A stretch of 12,363 nt of DNA from a bacterium (GTDB taxonomy: Bacteria > Latescibacterota > UBA2968), in the NCBI GenBank assembly GCA_027296045.1, contig JAPUJS010000050.1:1-12363 (forward strand), given 5' to 3'. Each line of letters begins with the position of its first letter. Position 1 is the stretch's first letter. The notes beneath the pieces are model-generated. The model saw nothing but the letters and a program-made list of their open reading frames with translations. It searched no databases and was not told where the DNA came from. The translations under genes were made by a program, and so were the position numbers. Below are positions 6,077 through 12,363 of the stretch, one piece after another.

Positions 6077-8461
6077 ATGAAAAAATCATCGAAGGCCGTT
6101 CAGAAAGTCCAGACAAAACGGTCTGAATTGCCCACACAGATTTTTGGGGTGCTGCTGATTGCCCTGGCTTTGCTGATGGCGGTCAGCCTGATTTCTCATT
6201 CGCCGGAAGACCCGCCCAATTCGAGCCGCCCGCCCGAATTGGCCGAAAATCTGGCCGGGTGGATCGGGGCACATTTGTCCTACTATTTGCTCTTTGGTGT
6301 TGGCTATGGCGCTTTTGTGCTCAATGCCCTGGTGTTGTTTTGGGGATGGAACCGATTCCGTCTGTTGCCCGTTCAAGCTTTGGTGAAGCACAGTTTGACC
6401 CTGCTGATACTGATGGTGCTCTATTGCGGGGCCACGGGTGTGCCTTCCAGGGGGAGGACGTATTTGGCCTGGCAATTGGGTGGCTGGGTGGGTGTTACGC
6501 TGTCTTCGGCTTTTCTGGTGCCCTATTTGGGGCGAATCGGGTCCTATATTTTTCTGAGCACGGTGTTGGTCGTGATGCTCATGGTGGTCACCGAGATCCC
6601 ATTTAGCAAGATTCCAGACTTGGCGTGTCATGCCGGCCAGAAGGTCTGGGCTTTTGTCTATCGGATGGGCGTGGGTTTTGGACAGGAGTGCTTAAGGTTC
6701 AAGACCTGGGTTCTCAATTCTTGGAAAAATTGGCGGAAGAAAAGGCTTTTGGTTCAAAAGAAGCGGAATCAGCCCGAAGCGGACTTGATGTGGGCAGAAG
6801 AGGAGACGGAAGAGATCGAAGCTTTTGATGAACCGATTCCGATCGAAGCCTTTGAAGCCCAGCTGGCCGAAGAGGCGATGCTGGAGCCAGAGATTGGACC
6901 AGAACGGGAACCCGAACCTCCGATTGTTGCGCCCATTGTTGAAGCTCAGGTGGTGCGGGAAAAGGGGAAGGATAAAAAGAAATCGCAGTCCGATATCAAC
7001 TATACGCTGCCGGATCTGGACCTTTTGGTGGACCCCCCCGAAGACGACGGGACGCTGGACCGGGAGTATCTTTTGGAGGGGGCGCAGATCCTGGAACACA
7101 GTTTGAATAGTTTCAATGTGAAGGGCAAGGTGGTTCAGGTGAATCCGGGACCCGTAATTACCTCCTATGAGGTAGAGCCAGCACCGGGTGTGAAGGTGAA
7201 TAAGATTGTGGGGCTTGCAGATGACCTGGCACTGATGATGCGGGCCCGAAGCATTCGCATTCAAGCGCCCATTCCGGGCAAGGCCGCGGTGGGCATTGAG
7301 GTGCCAAACCCGGAGCCGGCGACCGTGTTTTTGAAGGAAATTCTGGAATCGCCGGGTTTTCAGAAATCGGATGCCAAGTTGCTGCTTGGACTGGGTAAAA
7401 CAGCGACGGGCGAGCCTGTCGTGGCCGATTTGGCCAAGATGCCCCATCTGTTGATTGCCGGAGCGACCGGTGCCGGGAAATCGGGGTGTATCAATGCGCT
7501 GATTTGCAGCTTGTTGTTCCGAAATGCGCCGGATGAAGTGCGGTTTTTGATGGTCGATCCGAAGATGCTGGAGCTGTCGATTTACAACCATATTCCGCAT
7601 TTGCTGGTGCCCACCGTAACCGAACCCAAGATGGCTTCGGAAGCGTTGAAGTGGGCGGTTTCCGAAATGGAAAATCGGTACCGAACCCTGGCTAAATACA
7701 GTGTTCGAAATATTCTGGATTTCAACAAGAAGCTGGAACGGCTGCGTGGGGATGCGCCCACGGAAGAGGATCGGGCCGATATTCCGGAGCATTTGCCGTA
7801 TATTGTGGTGGTGATTGACGAGCTGGCCGATTTGATGATGACGGCCCCTGCCGATATCGAAGATTCTCTGGCACGACTTGCTCAAATGGCGCGGGCTGTT
7901 GGCATTCACCTGGTGTTGGCAACCCAGCGGCCTTCGGTCAATGTGATTACGGGTGTTATCAAGGCAAATTTCCCCACCCGTATTGCATTCCGGGTGGCGT
8001 CGAAGGTGGATTCTCGCACGATTATTGATTGCAATGGGGCCGAGAAATTGTTGGGACGCGGCGATATGCTGTTTTTGCCACCGGGAAAGTCCGAACCAAC
8101 CCGGGTGCACGGTGCCTGGATCGACACGGATGAGACGGAACAGATTGTGCAGTGGGTGCGCGGTCAAGGCGTGGAATTGGACAGCATTGAACTGGGGGGA
8201 GGCGATCCGAGGTTGACCCTGGGCGAGCCGGAGCGGGACGATCGGTTTGACGAAGCTTTGAGATTGGTGGTCTCCTATCAACAGGGATCGGCTTCGTTGC
8301 TGCAACGTCGAATGAAGGTGGGATATTCACGGGCGGCCCGATTGGTAGACGAGCTGGAAGCGGCAGGCATTGTGGGGCCTTCCGATGGATCCAGCAAGGG
8401 ACGAGCGGTGCTGGTCGGCGAGGAGTATTTGGAACAGCTGGAAGTCGCAGAAGAGGTTTGA
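6077..8461 (+). CDS. ftsK: DNA translocase FtsK/SpoIIIE
   Basis: FtsK is the septum-bound motor that pumps chromosome DNA through the closing division site. The 794-residue length is close to the short SpoIIIE type, not the long enterobacterial FtsK. Four to five membrane helices occupy residues about 21-173, followed by a basic patch (about 215-235) and an acidic linker rich in Glu/Pro (about 240-295). The alpha domain starts near 305. The RecA-like beta domain has Walker A GATGAGKS at 462-469 and Walker B VVVIDELADL (D581, E582), then LATQRPSVNVITG. The C-terminal gamma winged helix (about 720-785; ASLLQRRMKVGYSRAARLVDELE) reads polarity sequences such as KOPS. ATG 6077 has AAGGTG 7 nt before it. 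The 121-bp gap upstream holds a terminator and only weak promoter-like matches. A 68-nt gap leads to lolA. Confidence 0.97.
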   Translation: MKKSSKAVQKVQTKRSELPTQIFGVLLIALALLMAVSLISHSPEDPPNSSRPPELAENLAGWIGAHLSYYLLFGVGYGAFVLNALVLFWGWNRFRLLPVQALVKHSLTLLILMVLYCGATGVPSRGRTYLAWQLGGWVGVTLSSAFLVPYLGRIGSYIFLSTVLVVMLMVVTEIPFSKIPDLACHAGQKVWAFVYRMGVGFGQECLRFKTWVLNSWKNWRKKRLLVQKKRNQPEADLMWAEEETEEIEAFDEPIPIEAFEAQLAEEAMLEPEIGPEREPEPPIVAPIVEAQVVREKGKDKKKSQSDINYTLPDLDLLVDPPEDDGTLDREYLLEGAQILEHSLNSFNVKGKVVQVNPGPVITSYEVEPAPGVKVNKIVGLADDLALMMRARSIRIQAPIPGKAAVGIEVPNPEPATVFLKEILESPGFQKSDAKLLLGLGKTATGEPVVADLAKMPHLLIAGATGAGKSGCINALICSLLFRNAPDEVRFLMVDPKMLELSIYNHIPHLLVPTVTEPKMASEALKWAVSEMENRYRTLAKYSVRNILDFNKKLERLRGDAPTEEDRADIPEHLPYIVVVIDELADLMMTAPADIEDSLARLAQMARAVGIHLVLATQRPSVNVITGVIKANFPTRIAFRVASKVDSRTIIDCNGAEKLLGRGDMLFLPPGKSEPTRVHGAWIDTDETEQIVQWVRGQGVELDSIELGGGDPRLTLGEPERDDRFDEALRLVVSYQQGSASLLQRRMKVGYSRAARLVDELEAAGIVGPSDGSSKGRAVLVGEEYLEQLEVAEEV

Positions 8462-8529
8462 AAACGGGAGGGGAAACCCGATCGCAGCCGGGGAGGCTTC
8501 TGGTTGGCGACAAAGCGGGAGTGATTCTC

Positions 8530-9189
8530 ATGAAGCGGATATTCTTTCTTTTTTGGCTGGTCCTATTGTGCACGATGGCCGATCAGGCCGCCTTTGGCCT
8601 CAACGGTCAGGAGGTCGTTGGCCGGATGCAGAAGCGTTTTCAGGGATTGAAGACCCTATCGGCGAGTTTTATGAAACGGCATTACTGGAAGTTGATGGAT
8701 CAAACCCACGAGATTAAGGGGCGGCTTTTTGTGCAGCGTCCCCATCAGTTTCGCCTGGATACGAAGGCACAAACCGTGGTGACCGATGGCAAAACCGCCT
8801 GGAATTATGCCCCTGCCAATGGACAGGTTCTGGTGAGTGACTACGAAGATGTAAAAAACGATAAAGGCTATGAAAAGCTTCTGTTTGACCTGATTCTCCT
8901 GGGGGGATATTCGGACAATTATGTGCCTCAATATGTGGGGGAGGAAAAGGTGAAACGGAAGACGTGCCATCTGGTAGAACTGGCGTCAAAGCAGAAGGAT
9001 ACGTATATTTATCAGATCCGGCTCTGGGTGGACAAAAAAATGTGGCTGGTGCGCCGGGTCGAATATCGGAATATCCATGATGATGTGACGACCTTTGAGC
9101 TTTCGGATCTCAAGGTGGATAAACAGTTGAAAGCCGATCGGTTTCGGTTCCACATTCCCAAAGGGGTGGAACTGGTAGATTTGCGATAG
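8530..9189 (+). CDS. lolA: Outer-membrane lipoprotein carrier protein LolA
   Basis: LolA takes lipoproteins released by the LolCDE transporter and carries them across the periplasm to the outer membrane. The 219-residue protein has a clear signal peptide (MKRIFFLFWLVLLCTMADQAAFG, cleavage around 20-23). A LolA-type beta-barrel pattern follows: VVGRMQKRFQGLKTLSASFMKRHYW, KGRLFVQRPHQFRLD, VVTDGKTAWNYAPANGQVLV, and a C-terminal WLVRRVEYRNIHDDVTTFELSDLKVD. The start at 8530 is chosen because it begins the signal peptide and has GCGGGAG 8 nt upstream; the frame is open further back without a sensible leader. It follows ftsK by 68 nt with no terminator between, so the two are probably cotranscribed; the ftsK-lolA order is seen in several other bacteria. 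A strong terminator follows. Confidence 0.9.
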   Translation: MKRIFFLFWLVLLCTMADQAAFGLNGQEVVGRMQKRFQGLKTLSASFMKRHYWKLMDQTHEIKGRLFVQRPHQFRLDTKAQTVVTDGKTAWNYAPANGQVLVSDYEDVKNDKGYEKLLFDLILLGGYSDNYVPQYVGEEKVKRKTCHLVELASKQKDTYIYQIRLWVDKKMWLVRRVEYRNIHDDVTTFELSDLKVDKQLKADRFRFHIPKGVELVDLR

Positions 9190-9218
9190 GCCAGATTTTT
9201 CACTGGAACGGTTCGAAC

Positions 9219-9258
9219 GGGAAAGACTTGTGGGTCTTTCCCTTTCTAATTTTTTTTT
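9219..9258 (+). terminator. Intrinsic terminator between lolA and prfB
   Basis: A perfect 9-bp stem (GGGAAAGAC with GTCTTTCCC) closes a 6-nt loop, followed by TTTCTAA and a run of nine T (9250-9258). The T run ends only 4 nt before the prfB ribosome-binding site (about 9263-9269), so it is also effectively the prfB leader. TCTAAT at 9245-9250 resembles a -10 box but no matching -35 is visible. Confidence 0.85.
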
Positions 9259-9276
9259 ATGGAAAGGAGTTGTCGG

Positions 9277-10390
9277 ATGGCTGTTGAGCTTCAGGCTCGG
9301 GAAGTGCAAACCCAACTGGAATCGTGCCGGGAGCGGCTGGATCATCTCGGGAGGTACCTTTGACTTAGAAACCCGGAAGGTGCGAATTGCAAAATTGGAA
9401 GAACAGATGGGTGGGGCCAATTTTTGGGATGACCAGGACCGTGCGCACCAGGTGATTGAAGAGATGAATGGAGAAAAGGGTTGGGTGGAAGGCTGGGAAG
9501 GCTTGGACGGTCGGTTGAGCGACCTAGAAGTGCTCTTAGAACTGGCGCAGGAAGAAGAGGACGCCGGGACTTTGGAAGAGGTGTGGAATGAATGGAAGGG
9601 GTTTGACAGGGACCTGAAAGACCTGGAACTTCGACACATGCTAGGAGAACGGGAAGACAGGCTCGACGCCATTTTGACCATTCACCCGGGAGCGGGAGGA
9701 ACCGAGGCCCAGGATTGGGCGAAAATGCTGGTGCGAATGTATACGCGGTGGGCAGAGCGGAACGGGTTCCAGATGCAAATACTGGATTTGCTTCCGGGAG
9801 AAACGGCCGGGATTAAGAGTGCGACCATCGAGGTAAAAGGGGATTATGCCTTTGGCTATTTGAAGGCCGAGTCGGGGGTGCACCGGTTGGTGCGCATTTC
9901 GCCATTTGATTCCAACAGCCGCCGGCACACGTCTTTTGCCTCGGTTTTTGTCTATCCAGAAGCGGCGGGCGATATTGAGGTCAATATCCATCCGGACGAT
10001 CTGAAAATCGACACCTACCGGGCAGGGGGTGCGGGCGGCCAGCATGTCAATAAGACGGATTCGGCGGTACGGATGACGCACGAACCTACCGGGATTGTGG
10101 TACAGTGTCAAAATGAACGGTCCCAGCACAAGAACCGAACGGTGGCGATGAAGATCTTGAAGGCACGGCTTTATCAGCACTATAAAGAGAAGGAAGAGGA
10201 GAAACTGGCCAAGCTGGAGAAGAAAAAAAAGAAGATCGAGTGGGGAAGCCAGATTCGGAATTATGTGTTTCAACCCCACCAGTTGATCAAAGACGTCCGA
10301 ACCGGGGTCGAAACCTCGGATATTCAGGGTGTGATGGATGGGGATATTGACGCTTTTATTCACGCATTTTTGAGCGAAAACGCCTCGTAA
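9277..10390 (+). CDS. prfB: Peptide chain release factor 2 (programmed +1 frameshift)
   Basis: RF2 recognises UGA and UAA and triggers peptide release in the ribosome. The coding sequence is 9277-9360 joined to 9362-10390, skipping T9361; the product is 370 residues (E. coli RF2 is 365). Frame 0 gives 28 residues ending RYL, then TGA at 9361-9363; the +1 frame resumes with DLETRKVRIAKLEEQ. The stop-reading SPF tripeptide is at 208-210 (VRISPFDSN) and the catalytic GGQ at 253-255 (GAGGQHVNKT). The position equivalent to E. coli residue 246 is Ala (A249), the common form. ATG 9277 is chosen because GGAAAGGAG lies 7 nt upstream; an in-frame ATG at 9259 has only the terminator T run before it. 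A terminator stands immediately upstream, so regulation at both transcription and recoding levels is possible. lysS follows, with its own promoter. Confidence 0.97.
9349..9364 (+). promoter_or_regulatory. prfB: prfB +1 programmed frameshift site
   Basis: The elements match the classical RF2 autoregulatory site: an internal Shine-Dalgarno-like GGGAGG (9349-9354), 3 nt (TAC), slippery CTT (9358-9360), then TGA followed by C (9361-9364). When RF2 is scarce the ribosome pauses at TGA, tRNA-Leu slips from CUU to UUU, and the full factor is made. Confidence 0.96.
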
Positions 10391-10409
10391 ATAGGTTGGG
10401 GCAAAGCGC

Positions 10410-10438
10410 TTGACTTCAACCATGATATTGGTTATAGT
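10410..10438 (+). promoter_or_regulatory. Sigma-70-type promoter of lysS
   Basis: TTGACT (10410-10415) and TATAGT (10433-10438), five of six matches each, are separated by exactly 17 bases. It lies 20 nt after the prfB stop and predicts a start near 10445 and a leader of about 60 nt. It allows lysS-lolD to be expressed apart from prfB, although prfB read-through is also possible because no terminator is seen after prfB. Confidence 0.72.
10418..10433. repeat. Dyad in the lysS promoter spacer (possible operator)
   Basis: AACCA (10418-10422) and TGGTT (10429-10433) form a 16-bp dyad with a 6-nt centre, lying between the -35 and -10 boxes and touching the -10. Position suits a repressor site, but five-base arms can arise by chance. 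Confidence 0.3.
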
Positions 10439-10504
10439 TTTAGGGGCTTTATGTAATCAGCAGGTTATGTATTCATTTGACTTAAAAGAAAAGGGTTGGA
10501 CATC

Positions 10505-12022
10505 TTGAGTCAGGGAGGGGGCCAGACCCCGGAGTCGCAACTGATTGCCCAGCGGATGCAAAAACTGGATGCCATTCGCGAGATGGGAATCGACCCTTAT
10601 CCGTATCGATTTGAAGTGACCCATCGGTCCGAAACCATTCGGGCCAATTTTGAAATGCTCGAACTGGCAGAAGAGGTGGTTGCCGTTGCCGGACGGTTGG
10701 TGGTAAAGCGGGGCATGGGCAAAGCGGCCTTTGCCGATCTGAGAGACGGGGAAGGCCGCATTCAAATTTATATCAAACTGGATGTGGTGGGGGAAGAGGC
10801 GTTTGCGTTGTGGCGGCTGGTGGATATCGGGGATTTTATCGGGCTGCGGGGCCCTGTTTTTAAGACGCGGACCAACGAGATCACCGTCCGGGTGCAAGAA
10901 CTCGAATTGTTGGCCAAAGCGACCCGCCCGTTGCCGGTTCCCAAAGAAGAAGTGAAGGACGGGGAGCGCATTGTTCACGATGCATTTCGCGATATCGAGT
11001 TGCGCTATCGCCGCCGTTATCTTGATCTGGCATTGAATCCAGATGTTCAACAGGTGTTTCGGACCCGAAGCGCCATTATTTCTGCCATCCGGCGCTTTTT
11101 GGACCACCGGGGATTTCTGGAAGTCGAAACGCCCGCTTTACAGCCGCTTTACGGCGGGGCATCTGCCCGGCCTTTTGTGACGCACCACAACACGCTGGAT
11201 ATTCCGCTTTATCTCCGCATTTCCGACGAACTGTATTTGAAGCGCTTGATTGTGGGGGGCTACGAAAAGGTCTACGAAATCTGCAAAGATTTTCGGAACG
11301 AAGGCATTGACAGTACCCACAATCCCGAATTTACCATGCTGGAGCTGTACCAGGCTTATGCCGATTATCATGATATGATGGCGTTGACGGAAGAGATGTT
11401 TGCAGCAGTGACAAAGGATGTAACGGGGTCGACGAAGCTGACGTATCAAGGGCAAGAGGTGGATCTGGCCCTGCCCTGGCCCCGGATTTCGATGCTGGAC
11501 GCGATTTCGAAACACGGGGATATCGACGCTGCAACAGCTTCGGACGATGATTTAAAGATCGCCTGCGATCGATTTGGTGCAGATGTGGAACCGGGTTCGA
11601 GCCGGGGCGTGTTGATCCACGAACTGTTCGAGGCGTGTGTGGAGCCGCATTTGATCCAGCCGACGTTTATTATGGACTACCCGGTCGAAGTGTCTCCTTT
11701 GGCCAAACGGCATCGGGAGAAATCGGACCTGACGGAGCGATTCGAAATTTTCGTGTGTGGATGGGAAGCCGGCAACGCCTTTTCGGAGTTGAACGATCCG
11801 GTGGATCAGCGGTCCCGTTTTGAAGCCCAGGTGGCGTTGAAGGACGGCGGAGACGAAGAGGCCCACGCGATGGATGAAGACTACCTCCGGGCCATGGAAC
11901 ACGGGATGCCGCCTACGGGCGGGTTTGGGTTGGGCGTGGATCGGTTGGTGATGCTGTTGACCGATTCTCCTTCCATCAAAGATGTGATTCTCTTTCCTCA
12001 GATGCGCCCCGGGGAAGGATAG
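10505..12022 (+). CDS. lysS: Lysyl-tRNA synthetase, class II
   Basis: LysS charges tRNA-Lys with lysine in the cytoplasm. The product from TTG 10505 is 505 residues, equal to E. coli LysS. The N-terminal helix (LIAQRMQKLDAIREMGIDPYPYRF) and the OB-fold anticodon-binding domain (about 55-145; VAGRLVVKRGMGKAAFADLRDGEGRIQIYI) precede the class II core: motif 1 FLDHRGFLEVETPALQP (about 200), motif 2 FRNEGIDSTHNPEFTMLE (263-280) and motif 3 GGFGLGVDRLVML (from 472, with R480). Two in-frame TTG starts are possible. AAGGG at 10491-10495 sits 9 nt before 10505 but directly abuts 10496, so 10505 is preferred; no ATG is available before the conserved N-terminus. The gene has its own promoter and is followed after 12 nt by lolD, so they are likely cotranscribed. 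The prfB-lysS order is conserved in many bacteria. Confidence 0.97.
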   Translation: MSQGGGQTPESQLIAQRMQKLDAIREMGIDPYPYRFEVTHRSETIRANFEMLELAEEVVAVAGRLVVKRGMGKAAFADLRDGEGRIQIYIKLDVVGEEAFALWRLVDIGDFIGLRGPVFKTRTNEITVRVQELELLAKATRPLPVPKEEVKDGERIVHDAFRDIELRYRRRYLDLALNPDVQQVFRTRSAIISAIRRFLDHRGFLEVETPALQPLYGGASARPFVTHHNTLDIPLYLRISDELYLKRLIVGGYEKVYEICKDFRNEGIDSTHNPEFTMLELYQAYADYHDMMALTEEMFAAVTKDVTGSTKLTYQGQEVDLALPWPRISMLDAISKHGDIDAATASDDDLKIACDRFGADVEPGSSRGVLIHELFEACVEPHLIQPTFIMDYPVEVSPLAKRHREKSDLTERFEIFVCGWEAGNAFSELNDPVDQRSRFEAQVALKDGGDEEAHAMDEDYLRAMEHGMPPTGGFGLGVDRLVMLLTDSPSIKDVILFPQMRPGEG

Positions 12023-12034
12023 GCGATTTTTGTT

Positions 12035-12363
12035 GTGGCCGATTTGATCGAAGCCCGGGGTCTGGTCAAGCATTATGCAATGGGGTCTTCCCAACTGGAA
12101 GTGCTCAAAGGGGTGGATCTGGCGGTGGATCGGGGCGAGATTGTTGCCATTATGGGTCCTTCGGGAGTTGGGAAAAGTACGCTGTTGCACATCCTGGGAG
12201 GCCTGGATCGGCCGACCGGGGGAACCCTGATTATTGACGGGGTGGATGTATTTGCCCTTTCCGATTCGGAACGCGCCCGGTTTCGAAATCAGAACATCGG
12301 GTTTGTATTTCAGTTTCACCACCTGTTGAGCGATTTTTCTGCCCTGGAAAATGTGATGTTGCC
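12035..12363 (+). CDS. lolD: Lipoprotein-releasing ABC transporter ATPase LolD (3' end outside window)
   Basis: The first 109 codons of an ABC ATPase are present, starting at GTG 12035 (ADLIEARGLVKHYAMG). Walker A is GPSGVGKST at 41-49, the Q-loop is Q93 in VFQFHHLL, and the following SALENVML block is the LolD/MacB-subfamily pattern. VFQFHHLL favours LolD over MacB or FtsE. The signature motif, Walker B and H-loop lie beyond the window. LolD powers LolC/E, which extract lipoproteins from the inner membrane and hand them to LolA, and lolA is about 2.8 kb upstream in this same window. The gap to lysS is 12 nt, with the AGG at the lysS stop serving as a weak ribosome-binding site, so lysS and lolD are probably one transcription unit. 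The membrane partner is expected downstream but is not seen. Confidence 0.88.
   Translation, partial: MADLIEARGLVKHYAMGSSQLEVLKGVDLAVDRGEIVAIMGPSGVGKSTLLHILGGLDRPTGGTLIIDGVDVFALSDSERARFRNQNIGFVFQFHHLLSDFSALENVML

Noticed and set aside
6692..8305. 537-codon minus-strand open frame opposite ftsK
   Set aside because: The plus strand encodes unmistakable FtsK motifs; the antisense peptide is His/Gln/Arg-rich and resembles no family.
9230..9361. Alternative upstream start (GTG 9230) giving RF2 without a frameshift
   Set aside because: It would start inside a terminator hairpin and give an N-terminus unlike RF2, whereas the 9277 frame gives the normal N-terminus and joins through a canonical frameshift site.

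Overview
The window is about 12.4 kb of gene-dense bacterial chromosome, GC-rich by eye. It is largely one-directional: one partial gene on the minus strand at the left edge, then eight genes on the plus strand. The organism is Gram-negative with a lipoprotein-sorting (Lol) system, since both LolA and a LolD-type ATPase are present. A surface protein built from lamin-tail domains with a C-terminal FlgD-like/type IX-secretion-like module points to the FCB group or an allied candidate phylum such as Latescibacterota. That placement is inferred from domain style only; no rRNA gene is present.

Layout. (1) 1-255, minus: N-terminal 85 residues of an unrecognised membrane-anchored protein, with a consensus sigma-70-type promoter at 339-367. 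(2) 256-579: a divergent control region. (3) 580-771: a 63-residue zinc-ribbon protein followed by a strong intrinsic terminator. (4) 772-1059: a leader with two terminator-like hairpins and a 28-nt pyrimidine tract before tsaD. (5) 1060-5955: a probable operon of tsaD (tRNA t6A synthesis), a large membrane-anchored VWA/GATase-like protein overlapping tsaD by 17 nt, and the secreted lamin-tail protein, closed by a terminator at about 6010. (6) 6077-9189: ftsK/spoIIIE DNA translocase followed by lolA, closed by a 9-bp-stem terminator. (7) 9277-10390: prfB (RF2) with the classical programmed +1 frameshift. (8) 10505 to the right edge: lysS with its own good promoter, then lolD 12 nt downstream and cut by the window edge.

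The genes combine translation functions (tsaD, prfB, lysS), chromosome segregation (ftsK) and envelope biogenesis (lolA, lolD, the VWA protein, the lamin-tail protein). The prfB-lysS order is shared with many bacteria. LolA and LolD lie in separate transcription units about 3 kb apart, on either side of prfB-lysS.

No mobile element, CRISPR array, tRNA or rRNA was found. No clearly new multi-gene system is evident. The parts most worth a second look are regulatory: the terminator pressed against the prfB ribosome-binding site, the tsaD leader, the divergent control region at 256-579, and the orphan VWA-plus-lamin-tail pair behind tsaD.
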